From contig QRFJ01001912.1 in assembly GCA_006176705.1 (NCBI GenBank), positions 1 to 64,000 of the forward strand: a DNA stretch of 64,000 bases, in the 5' to 3' direction. The notes under the pieces are model-generated. The model was not told the origin of the DNA, made no database searches, and was given only the letters and a program-made list of their open reading frames with translations. This document shows, in pieces, positions 1 through 9,939 of this stretch. Positions within the stretch are counted from its first letter, which is position 1, and each line of letters opens with the position of its first letter. The translations under genes and the position numbers were made by a program. The DNA is from Cocos nucifera. Lineage: Eukaryota; Streptophyta; Magnoliopsida; Arecales; Arecaceae.

Positions 1-764
1 TCAGATTAGGGTTAAGGTGAACTCGTCAAACCCTAGTCTCTGTCATATGATGTAATCATTCGATTCAAGTCCGATGTGAAAACCTAAATAGAAACTCTTT
101 CTATTATTTCACTCTGCCATGGCCATGGGCTTCTGGACTTGATTCTCATGATCATCATAGGGCTGCTCCTCTACCACCGAGGTAGATAGATTCCCATCTT
201 GATGCAATCCAGTTCCTACAATGAACATGCTATAGCCAACATACACCTCAGGGTTCCATATGGCTAGGAGACCGAGTAATGGTGTAGTCAAACTATAACA
301 CCCTCAAGGTGAACTGCCGATGCATCTCAGGTCAAAGAACCAGACACACCACTGCAGCATCGAGTCAGTCATTGACGAGAAGGTAGACTTCCTAATGACA
401 CTCGAGGTGGTCACGCTCAGTGCCCTCGTTCTCTAACGAGTACCTGTACTCTCGCTCCGGTGTCTCCACACCGTAGACTCAAGACTCATCTACTAAAGAG
501 AAGCGATTCGTACACCAACCTTCCGGATCAATCACCATCCTCGTGATGATCCTATGGTCGGGAGCATTTTATGAGTTAATAATGATTATTCATGTCTTAA
601 ATTTTCAACTCTTGAAAATATGAATTATCATTACCATTAACTCAAAGGATGTATCACAGACACTAAATACACATATGTGATAGAAAATAACCCATTTATT
701 AATTATAGTCAAAATTATAATTTTGCCCCTAGAAGTGTATTACAAGTGTCAGCCCAATTCTGGG
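1..764 (-). mobile_element. Copia-A LTR fragment, reverse orientation
   Basis: This is the reverse complement of the first third of the family-A LTR that stands complete at 12618-14902. Shared landmarks include the 'tgaccacctcgagtgtcat' segment and the blocks around 'ctatagcatgttcattgtag'. It continues off the left edge. On the right the match stops inside 'ccaattctgg', so the terminal ~22 bp of the LTR (TGTTAGAT...) are missing and gypsy sequence follows at once. No coding potential is visible. Confidence 0.9.
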
Positions 765-782
765 CATAATTAAAAGACATGT

Positions 783-1990
783 CGTAATGAAGGCGGCTTC
801 TCTTCGTCCTCGGTCCACCATATCTGTTATAACAGAAAAGGCATCCATGAAGAGGAGCTCTGGCCGAGTCGCATACCATTGATCAATCGGAGGGTAGCTG
901 TCTTTCGGACAGCCTATTCAGCTTTTTGAAGTCAACACACATCCTCCACTTGTTGTTTGTGCCTTTTTGATGAGAATCACGTTCGAGATCTAGGTCGGAT
1001 AATTAACCTCCTGGATGAGTCCGACTTTGAAGAGCTTATCCACTTCTTCGATGATTACTTTTTGCCTCTCCGAGGCATGGTGGTGGTGCATCTTTTTCTT
1101 CACCGATCGATGCCTCGGATCGACAGCCAACCGATGTTCCATGACCTCGGCGTCAATCCCCGGCATGTCCGTTGGGGTCCAGGCGAAGATGTTCTACATT
1201 TTTTTTGAGGAAGGCGATGAGCTGCTCCCCAAACCTCGCCTACCAAGTTGGAGTCGATCTACACCGCGTGCTCCGAGTTTCCATCATTTAAGGGCACAGA
1301 GATGAGGTCCTCCATAGGCTCGCCCCGCTCCTCAGTGAGATCGTCGTGGACATCCAGTCCATCAACAAGATAAGGGTCGAACCATTTTCCCTCATGTAAG
1401 GTGATAGAGTAGCAGTGCCTCACCAGAGCCTGGTCTCTCCTGACCTCTCCGACCCCACGACTCATCAAAAACTTTATCTTCAAGTAATAGGTTGACACCA
1501 TCGCCCAAAGTGCATTTAGACCAGGTCGGCCTAGAATGGCATTATAGGCGGATGGAGTCCTCACGACTAGAAAATCGACCCATGCTTTGGCCAGTTTTGG
1601 GTGTTGCCCCGCCGCCACAGCCAAAGTTATTATGCCTTCGATTGGTACGGCGTTGCCAGTGAATCCTACTAGTGGGGAATTCATAGGCCCCAAGCAGTCA
1701 TTAGGTAAGGACATTTTTGAGAAGGCATCGTAAAACAATATGTCGAATGAGCTTCCATTATCCACCAAAATGCGGCGTACATCGTAGTCAGCAATGTTCA
1801 AAGAAATTACAACCGCATCATTATGCAAAAATTGGATTCCCTAACCGTCCACCTCAGTAAAGGCCACGGGTTCCGTGATCCTCTGCCTCTTCACCGATCC
1901 CTCAGATCCGTTGGCCTCTCCTTATTGAAGTCCCCTTGAGATAGTATTGATGACATCGAGAGAAGGCCAATCTTCTTGGTTCTCCCCACT
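783..1990 (-). pseudogene. Gypsy-1 pol remnant: retropepsin-like protease and start of RT
   Basis: The best frame (1828 down to 1259) encodes a retropepsin-like domain: a catalytic-type DNGSS followed by FDILFYDAF, then VGFTG, a DFLVVRTPSAYNAILGRP block and MSTYYLKIKF-like residues. An in-frame TAG at about 1842 separates it from the preceding connector. From about 1170 down to 783 the RT amino terminus follows in shifted frames: a DMPGIDAEVMEHRL-like entry, the APERQK-type block degraded, VDFKKLNR, then DAFS and a ...EDEEK...FIT block with a small indel. The YVDD box lies beyond the truncation. The protein is non-functional. Confidence 0.85.
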
Positions 1991-3690
1991 TAGTGGTAAC
2001 GCCCTCAGCCGACCCTCCCGCTCTTCAGGCCATCTCCAGAGGAATCGACCGAGTCTACCTCACCTGATGAGCTCTTCGATCTCGTCCTGGAGTTGGACGC
2101 ACTCCTCAGTGTCATGGCCATGGTCACGATGATTGAGATAGAACTTGTTGGGATCGTGCTTGCTGGGATGAAAATGCATCCTCTTCGACCTCGAAAGTTG
2201 TTTCTTAATTTTCATCAGCACTTGGGTCTTCAGAGCGTTAAGAGGGGCGTAGTTGTGAAATCTTCATCCGGGATAATTTCGATGCTGGGGAGAACCTCGG
2301 TGTGCCCTTTTATCGGAGCTTCCCCACCTTAGGGTCCGAGGGAGAGTTTGGGCTCGCCTGCGATCGAAAGGAGTCCGGAAGCACGATCGAGCTTCACTTT
2401 GCTTCCCTTCTTCGATGGGCCTACCCGGCCCACCGATTTGTCGCTTGCCGCTGGCTTCATCATCCTTGGTCTTGAAGGCCTCCTCTGTTCGGATATATCC
2501 TTTGGCCCGAGCTAGCATGTCAGTAAAATCTCTGAGATACTTTTTTTCCAAGAAGAACAGCAAGTCATTCTTCTAAAGGCCGCCCTTGAGGGCGACCATG
2601 GAGATCGATTGGTCCAGGTTCCGAACTTCTAATATGGCAGCATTAAATCGAATGGCATAAGCTCGGATGGGTTCCCCCTCCTTCTGCCTGATGGCCATCA
2701 AGGAATCCGAACCTCGATGTGGCCATCTATTACTGATGAAGTGGACTACGAACTGTTGACTCATCTGATCAAATGATAAGATGGTACTCGGCTTGAGCAT
2801 CGAGTACCAGCTCCTGGTAGCTCCCTTAAGGGTAGAGGGGAAAGCCCGGCATAAGATAGCATCTGGCGCGCCATGGAGCAACATCATTGTTTGGAAGGTT
2901 TCCAAGTAGTCGATCAGATCGGTGGTCCGATCGTAACTCTCGAACTATGGGAGCTTGAAGTTCGATGGGACCAGTTCCTGCATAATTTTCTGCAAAAAAG
3001 GAGGGTCAGTGCAAACGTCATTACCACGTGAGGAGGGAGTGTGATGAGGTTCTTCGATTCGTCGGCTCATTTCTAAGAGCCTTTGATCCAAGAGATCTTC
3101 ATGGTCTCTGATCTCCAAGGATTTTTGGTAGAATGGGTGCGAAGCTTCACCCTGGGTCGAGCCATTGTCCGAGCAAGGGCTCTCCATCCTTTGGCTCCCC
3201 CTTCTAGGGATCGCAGGTTGGATAGCCCAAGTCGGTCGCTCCTGAACCGAACCACACGGCTTTGGAGAATTCCGCACTGATTGAGCTGGTACTGGGGCCT
3301 GCTGGTGCATTGTCTGCACCACCTACACTACCTCCATGAGACCACAAACCTACTGGACGAGCAGGTTGAACTACTCTGGATCCACCGTGGCTATAGATGG
3401 AACCTAGGTCGTCGAGGCTGGAGTGGGAGCAGATGGATCTGAACAGGATCGAGCCATGGAGGCTATCGATCATCGGATCGAAGCTCTCCTGGGGGAATTT
3501 TTTCTTGGAAAAGAATTCTAGAGAGGAAGGAGAGACATCTCCAGAGAGGGAAGAGAGAAATCATCACCGAGCACTCCTTTAAGAACAAGGGAACCTCGGA
3601 GGTTCGGGCCCTTCCTCTATCGTCAATCTGTTGGTGCAGAAACTGATCATCGCCGGATCTAGCTGGAGTGGAGGTGGACGAGGTCGCCAT
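1991..3690 (-). pseudogene. Gypsy-1 gag remnant
   Basis: The likely start is the ATG at 3690 (MATSST...), because the independent copy near 9880 begins with the same MATSS motif at the same distance after its LTR. The amino-terminal part is Pro/Gln-rich; a charged stretch follows near 3080 (LDQRLLEMSRRIEE). The retrotransposon gag domain spans about 2860-2570 (METFQTMMLLHGAPDAI, then STLKGATRSWY, FISNR, KEGEPIRAY). A downstream part (ARAKGYIRTEEAF) is frameshifted. Near 2150-2100 a HRDHGHDTEEC motif marks the zinc-knuckle-like region, with the expected first Cys read as Tyr. Several stops and frameshifts make it non-functional. Confidence 0.85.
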
Positions 3691-3864
3691 CAGGGACCTG
3701 CAAAATAAAGTTCCATTCAAAGCCGGTAGGAGGTGGCTCCAGTAGGACCCTTTGATGATCAAGTCAGCTCTGACCAACAGGAATAGAGTGCCTAAGGATG
3801 AGTTCCGCAGAGCTTAGAGAAGAAGAGAAGAGCTTAGAGCTTAGAGTTAGCATATCTGAAGGGT

Positions 3865-3874
3865 CCTTTTTATA
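3865..3874 (-). promoter_or_regulatory. Probable TATA box of gypsy-1 LTR
   Basis: The minus strand reads TATAAAAAGG, followed by a block (ACCCTTCAGATATG) that is also found just after TATAAAAGG at 9700 in gypsy-3. Conservation of both box and context in two separate copies supports it as the U3 promoter. Confidence 0.65.
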
Positions 3875-4352
3875 AGCAGAGCTTGATGGTGATAGTTGTA
3901 ACCGCATAGTGGTGGGTCGCTCGAGGTCCGATGGAGTCAGTCCTAGGGGCAGGTGCCATCTGCAGCGCCGCCTGCAATGGGTTGACGGTGACAGCCATCA
4001 CCGCTCGATAGCGGATCGCTGTCGCCTACAACAGACTGGTGGTGATGGCTGCAACTGCCTTGATACTGAGCCACTCGGGGCCGAATGAAGGGTTTAAGAG
4101 CTTTGACGTGTACCCATTTCAGAGGAATTTGGACTCCCAAAGGGAATATGGTTGGAGAGGGTCGCCCGAGAGGAATAATAGCTGAAGGAGTTCGAAAGGA
4201 GTTTGGCTTCCATAGGGGTTCGTCTGAATGAGGGATCCAGGAATCCGGTCGAAGGAGGTGCCTGGGAGGAGTCCGGCTCTTGGAGAAGTCTGGCCGAGGG
4301 GATGTTTGGGAGGAGTCCGACCAGAGTTTGGCTACTGAGGAGTTTGGCCATT

Positions 4353-4550
4353 AAGGAGTTCGACCGAGGGACAGCCACTGAGGAGTTCGATCGAGGGACG
4401 ATCGTTGAGGAGTTCAATCGAGGGACGATCGTTGAGGAGTTCAATCAAGGGACGATCGTTGAGGAGTTTGACCGAGTGATGACCGCTGAGGAGTTCGGTC
4501 GGAGGATGACCACTGAGGAGTTCGATCGGATGAGCTCGACCTCTTAAGAG
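4353..4550. repeat. 27-bp tandem array in gypsy-1 LTR
   Basis: About seven copies of a 27-bp unit of the form TGAGGAGTTCGATCGAGGGA plus CGATCGT, with diverged copies upstream from about 4150. The apparent open reading frame on the plus strand here (EEFDRGTIV repeats) exists only because 27 is a multiple of three. The related gypsy-3 LTR carries a 28-bp version. Confidence 0.9.
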
Positions 4551-4669
4551 TTCAGCTAGCTGAAGGAGTTCGGCTAAGGCTCATTCGCTGAAACCCTTTC
4601 GTGATTATCGATTGCACCAGCTTGAGCATCGGACTAGACTTCGGTGGGAGTGGGGTTCGCCCCAACACA

Positions 4670-6579
4670 GACAAACTTGGATCTAGGTCTAACAAGTGTA
4701 CATTCATAGGATACCCAAAAGAGACCAAAGCATACTATTTCTACCATACTGATGAATAAAAGGTGTTCATTAGCCTTAGAAAAATCTTTTTGAAAAAGAA
4801 ATTCCTTGATGAAGGAACTGTTGCTTCTAAGGTTGAACTTGATGAAGTTCAATAGGTAGAAAGTCTGACACAAAATGTTGAACCAAAGTTGAATTTGATC
4901 AGATCAGATCCGAAGCCTAGTGAACCCACGCCATTAAGACGATCTGATAGAGTACCCCATCATCTAGATAGATACTATAGATTCTTAGTGTAGGATGGTG
5001 ATCCCATTGAACTCGATGAGAATGATGAAGATCCAATCACTTATATAGATGCGATGTAGAGACCCGACTACGAGAAATGGCTAGAAGCCATGAGATCCAA
5101 AATGGATTCTATGAAGTTCAATAATGTATGGATATTAGTTGACCCACCTGAAGGGGTTAAACCTATTGGATGTAAATGGGTCTTCAAAAGGAAGACGGGC
5201 ACAGATGGCAAGGTGGAGATCTATAAAGCCTGTCTGATTGTCAAGGGATATCGTTAATGTTATAGTATTGACTATGATGAGACATTCTCTTCTGTGGCAA
5301 TGCTCAAGTCCATTCGGATCATGCTTGCCATTCCTGCCCATCTGGACTATGAGATCTGACAGATGGATGTTAAGACAGCTTTCCTAAATAGAGAGCTGAA
5401 TGAAGAGGTGTATATGATACAACCTGAAGGATTCACATCCATAGATGAGTCCAAGGTGTGCAAGCTTCAAAGATCCATTTATGGATTGAAGCAGGCATCT
5501 CGGAGTTGGAACATCTATTTTGATAAAGTGATCAAAATGTATGGCTTCATTAACAATGGAGAAGAACCCTGCATTTACAAATGGGCAAATGATCCAGTAC
5601 GTGTATTTCTTATTTTGTACGTGGACGATATTCTCTTAATCGAAAATGACATCTTCACACTATAAGGAATAAAAGTCTGGTTGTTATCACAGTTCTCCAT
5701 GAAGGATTTAGGTGAAGCATCCTACATCCTAAGGATGAAGATCTATAGGAATAGATCTAAAAGGATGCTTGGTATATCCCAATCCACGTACATAGAAACT
5801 ATGCTGAAGATGTTTAGTATGGAGAATTTCAAAAAGGACTATCTTCCGATAGGCCAAGAAATTTTTCTCTCTAAGAAGAATTGTCTGACAACTCCTGAAG
5901 AGAGAGAGCGTATGAGTAGAATTTCATATGCTTCGACAGTGGGATCTATTATGTATGCAATGACATGTACGAGACCAGATGTGGCATACTCACTAGAAGT
6001 AGTGAGTAGATACCAGTCTGACCCTGAAGAAAATCACTGAAAGATGGTTAAAACTAAGGACCAATGGTTGGTTTATGGTGAGTCAGAACTGAAGCTTATG
6101 GGGTTTACAGATTCTAGCTTTCAATCTGATCATGATGATAGTAAAAGTATGTCGAGGTATATCTTTACTCTAAATAGTGAAACCATCTGCTGGAAAAGTT
6201 TCAAGCAGCATACAATGGTGGACTCTGTTTGCGAAGCAGAATACATGGCAGCATCAAATGCACCAAAGGAAGCTGTGTGGCTGAGAAATTTCATCACCAA
6301 GCTTAGAGTAGCACCCTCTATTGATGGTCCAGTCCTGCTCTACTGTGATAGCACTAGCACCATAGCTCAAACAAAGGAACCGAAGGCACACCAGTGAACA
6401 AAGTACATCTCTGTCGCTTTCATTTAGTCCATGAGATCATGGATCATGGTGACATTGACCTTCAAAAGATCAACAAAAAAAAGAACCTAGCTGACCCCTT
6501 CACTAAAGCCCTGGCAATCAAGGAGTTCGACAACCATAAATCAAAGATGGGTATTAGATACTGTGCCGAGTGGCTTTAG
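4670..6579 (+). pseudogene. Copia B1 pol remnant: connector, RT and RNase H
   Basis: One frame runs from 4670 to 6397 through about ten in-frame stops. It opens in the copia connector (TDKLGSRSNKCTFIGYPK), passes an acidic linker, and reaches RT near 5130 (CKWVFKRKTGTDGK, then QMDVKTAFLN and CKLQRSIYGLKQASRSWN). The catalytic box is intact as LYVDDILLI near 5620. RNase H follows (GFTDSSFQSDHDD, then AEYMAASNAPKEAVW, LLYCDST). A small deletion near 6040 removes part of the RT-RNase H junction, and a frameshift at about 6397 separates the last block (NLADPFTKAL). Many stops fall where Trp or Gln codons are expected, for example TGA for Trp before QMDVK. It is not functional. Confidence 0.92.
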
Positions 6580-6592
6580 GACAAGTGGGAGT

Positions 6593-9087
6593 TATTGAAA
6601 ATTATGTCCCAAAGCTAATCGTTAGCCTGTTGATGATTGAGATATTGTAATTGATTTATTAATTAATGAAAAATATTTTGGCATCCTTTTCATCATAAGT
6701 TTACATCTTCTAATGAACTCCATTATTGTGATAAAATCCTTAGGACTATTTAGTTTCGATAAAGAGAGAATTTATCGATTAGTCCTTAAATTTGTTCATG
6801 ACCAAATGATAGGCTATTAATTAGGATGATAGCGTCTATCGAGCATAGGTCGCTATATGCCGTATAGGTTGGTTGTCCTCTTAACCAAGATCTGTGGAGA
6901 CATTGGTATGATATACAAGTGAGATGTATGGGTACATCATCATTGAACGTGACCAACTTCAGAGCATTCTGCTATCGAGAATGTCTCTGAAGGGATATAA
7001 GTATAAGTATCCCTTAGACCTGAGATCACCTCAGTGACTTGCAAGCAACTCACAGTGCTTTGGTACCGGACTAACTAAATTTCTAATCCAGCAATGGAAG
7101 GCTTCTAGGCATAGTCAAGTACTTGCAAAGTTGGAGTGTGATCAAGATGGAATTGACCACTCTAAGAGTTGGAGAAGAATGTATCACTATATTTCAATAT
7201 AGTAAAACCTTGGCCAGGGTAATCCATCAGATGGATTTAGTATTTTGAAATACAATGTGGACAACCTAATCAGACTTGATAATTGAACTTTGATGTGTCC
7301 TATGAGCATTGTGGTCAAGGGGATGAATTATATGGAAACTATATTCGTATGGATTTTAAGGATGGTTTTCTACACCTTCGACCTATCCGACCGTCGGGTA
7401 TTATTGCTTGATGGTAACTTCGATTGGTATAAAAATTTATTCCTATGCTAGCAACTTAGGTTCATACCTTTGAGGTCACACACATTAAAGCTTACAATTT
7501 GATCGGATGGTTGATCAACGATTAAGAATCGTTCTAGGGTTAAACAATCAATACGATTGGTGTTTAACCTAGTGCAAGTGTTGCAGGAGGATCAATTAGC
7601 AATTGGATTGCTAATTAGCTTAATTTGATTAAGCCAATAGGTTGAGATTAAGTCTAATTAAATATGATTTAATTAGATTTAGTTTGGACTTGATTGGATC
7701 AAGTCTAATTGGTTTATTGGATAAGCCAAGTGCAAGGAAGAACTAGTCTTAGTCTAATTAGGACTCGAGTCAACCCAATTTTCTAATTTAATTAGAAAAT
7801 AAATCAAAATTAAATTTAATTTAATCTAATTTAATTAAGTTCTAAAATGGGTTAGGGCTTTATTTAGTTGGGTTGGTTTAATCTTGAGTTTATTTGGTTA
7901 AAAGATCTTGTTTGACCAAGTCATAATAGGAGTCCTAGTGTGACTAGGACTCCCTATCTCCTTGCACCACCTTGGTCCCAAGGCCCTCCATACCTATATT
8001 TTAGGAATTTTTTATGAAAAATCTCTTTCTTCCTGATTTCCACACCCCCTCTCTCCCTCCAATTTATATTTGGAAGTTAGGTGGAACACCAAGTCAAAGG
8101 AGGAATTGGTTTTGCTTAGGATTCTATGAGATAGAAACCTTGTTAACCAAAACATCTTCCCTTGAGTGCCACCCCCTCTTTTAATTAATTATTCTCTTAT
8201 TCCATGAAAATAATCTTTTTTTTTTGTGCACCCTCCCTTGCTGGTCCAAGCCAAAAATTGTGGAGGAGGTGCCCAAGAGTTGGGTACCCCAACAGCTTCC
8301 CATGTTTGGATATTCCTAGGCTAAGAATTTGACCTAACTTTGACACTTCTTTTTTTTTATTTATTGGATGAATTGTATTCTAATTTTTTTTATGAAATAT
8401 AGAGCTTTGTGAGAGGTTTGGGGTGTGCAAAAATTAGAGGAAGAGGGTCCTTAGGCATGGAGGTTCCATAGGCACCAAACTAGGTGTCTAGGTGAGAGAA
8501 AAAAGAAGAAGAAAAGAGTCTTCTTCTAAGGCTGTTTTATTTTTCAATCTCTCCTGCTTTCTTTTGAGTTTCTTTTTAGAGAGTCTCAGATCAGCAAACT
8601 CTCATCTTTCTTCTCATATTTTGGAGAGTCCAAATTTCAAAGAAGGGAGCATCGGATCGATCATCGAAGAAGGATCAGCACAGTACTAGCAAGCTGTGCT
8701 GATTTTCTACATCGGACTTCAGATCAGAGATCGTAGGCTCGTGTGGATGACTCCTAGAGGTCGGATGCATGTGCAGCTTATGATTTTATTCTTAAGCTTA
8801 GATCAACAAGTTAGAACATCTAAACTTGCTCAGGTAATAGATCTGATCTATAAACTTCATACCTGCATTTGATGTAGTGTAGATCTAGATTGATTTGATC
8901 AACCTTTTTACTTTCTTATTTAATTTTAATTTTTGATTTAATATCATGCCTTGATCATATAATATATCTGAGATCTAGATGTTTATATGGTTATTTAAAT
9001 AAATTTTAGATTTATTTAAGTCTTCTATTGCAAGATTTTGAAAAAGTTTCAAGATCTACCTGTGAAATCCTAGATTTAGTTCCTTCA
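6593..9087 (+). repeat. Copia B1 3' LTR (2495 bp)
   Basis: It starts TATTGAAAATTATGTCC (TG of the TG...CA end mutated to TA) and ends TTCCTTCA. It aligns along its length with the solo LTR 55448-57944. The 5' third contains the conserved hairpin at 7538-7569; the middle is AT-rich (7600-7850, rich in TTAATTTAAT words). No open frame of note is present. The 42 bases after it (9088-9129) match nothing else I recognise here. Confidence 0.9.
7538..7569. other. Conserved hairpin in family-B LTR
   Basis: Outer arms GGTTAAAC and GTTTAACC enclose a second, weaker dyad (ATCAAT/ATTGGT here, ATCAAT/ATTGAT in B5). It lies 945 bp into the LTR. Equivalent structures stand at 28387-28418, 56399-56430 and 62165-62196. 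In the last one the outer arms are GGTCAAAC/GTTTGACC, a paired substitution. Confidence 0.75.
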
Positions 9088-9227
9088 CTTTTTCCTTTCT
9101 TCGAATTTCGAACTCGAAAGTAGGACTATTATTGGAGATAAACCCCACTCCTATCGAAGTCTAGTCTATTGCTTATCCTAATATAACTGGTAATTGTAGA
9201 AAGCTTCGATTGTGAATTCTTCCTCTT

Positions 9228-9345
9228 GGGACCTCTCCAACAGTCGAGCTCCTTCTAAACCTCTCCAGTAGTTGAACTCCTTCCGAACCTCTCCAGCAAT
9301 CGAACCCCTTCCGGGCCTCTCTAGCAATCGAACTTCTTTTGAAGT
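9228..9345. repeat. 28-bp tandem array in gypsy-3 LTR
   Basis: About four copies of a unit of the form CCTCTCCAGCAATCGAACCC plus CTTCCGAA. It is the counterpart of the 27-bp array in gypsy-1, read on the opposite strand, so the repeat unit has changed length between copies of the same LTR family. Confidence 0.85.
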
Positions 9346-9699
9346 TTGCCTTCAGTCGTGTCCCTCCATCGAACAAATTTTTCTTCAGGTCTTTCCTCCT
9401 GTGGATCTACATCCAGATTCCTCTAGTAGATCTACTTTCGGATCCTCCCAGCGGATCCATGTTCGAACATCTCTAACAGACTTCTTTCAAAGATTCCTCC
9501 AATCGCAGGACTCTCGAACCAATCCTGACTGAACTTCTGACAGTCATCTAGATAGATTGGCAAGTCATGATAATGGATACCACTCTCGACTGGCAAGTCA
9601 CGACAATAGACACCATCTCTGTAACAAACTTCACGTGGCTTGAGTGGCCTACTACCAGATGGTTATGGCTGTCACTATCAGTTTGTTATAGGCTCCATC

Positions 9700-9708
9700 T
9701 ATAAAAGG
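9700..9708 (+). promoter_or_regulatory. Probable TATA box of gypsy-3 LTR
   Basis: TATAAAAGG followed by GATCCTTCAGATATG, matching the box and downstream context in the gypsy-1 LTR at 3865-3874. It lies about 170 bp upstream of the gag start codon. Confidence 0.65.
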
Positions 9709-9939
9709 GATCCTTCAGATATGTTTTCTCTAGACTTTTTTCTTCTTCCAAAAACTCTGCAATTTTCTTGATTGTGCACTCCATTTCTATTGATCGAAAG
9801 AGTTAACTTGATCGTCGAAGGGTCTTATCGAAGCTACCACCCCAGGCTCTGAGTGAGACTCATTTTGCAGGTCACCGATGGCGACCTCATCTTCTCTATC
9901 TCCAGCACTTCTCCGACAACAACCAGATTTTGCACCAAT

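Larger units (their letters stand above)
765..4667 (-). mobile_element. Gypsy-1, Tat/Retand-like Ty3/gypsy element, 3'-truncated
   Basis: Read on the minus strand, this holds a 5' LTR starting TGTTGGGG at 4667, a leader, gag, an aspartic protease and the first part of reverse transcriptase. The order and the protein signatures (DNGSS protease site, YNAILGRP, an HDHDTEEC-like knuckle) match the Tat lineage. The element is cut inside RT at about 783 by the copia-A LTR piece, so RNase H, integrase and 3' LTR are absent. Its LTR terminus abuts copia B1 pol exactly at 4667/4668, as expected if gypsy-1 inserted into B1. Confidence 0.85.
3760..4667 (-). repeat. Gypsy-1 5' LTR
   Basis: The LTR begins TGTTGGGGCGAACCCCACTC (reverse complement, from 4667) and aligns with the plus-strand copy beginning near 9130 (TATTGGAG...AACCCCACTCC). 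It contains a 27-bp tandem array and a TATA box. I could not fix its inner end: neither copy shows an obvious primer-binding site, so the 3760 boundary is approximate. Confidence 0.7.
4668..9087 (+). mobile_element. Copia B1: pol remnant plus full 3' LTR
   Basis: A family-B Ty1/copia element on the plus strand. Its 5' LTR, gag and most of integrase are missing: the sequence opens inside the integrase-RT connector directly against the gypsy-1 LTR end. It retains RT and RNase H, a purine-rich tract (AAGTGGGAG) and a complete 2495-bp LTR ending TTCCTTCA. LTR ends were set by comparison with the solo LTR at 55448-57944. Confidence 0.9.
9130..9937 (+). mobile_element. Gypsy-3: LTR plus gag start, truncated
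   Basis: A plus-strand relative of the gypsy-1 LTR. It begins TATTGGAG at 9130, matching the gypsy-1 LTR start, and carries a 28-bp tandem array, a TATA box and the leader ending ATTTTGCAGGTCACCG. A gag start follows (ATG at 9879, MATSSSLSPALL, then QPDFAPI), matching gypsy-1 gag. After about 20 codons it switches into copia A1 at about 9937. The join lies in 'aataggtatct', which fits either side, so a microhomology join is likely. Confidence 0.82.

Noticed and set aside
4203..4547. An acidic repeat protein (EEFDRGT units) on the plus strand and a Ser-rich one on the minus strand.
   Set aside because: They are translations of a 27-bp non-coding LTR array; the period is a multiple of three so stops are avoided.
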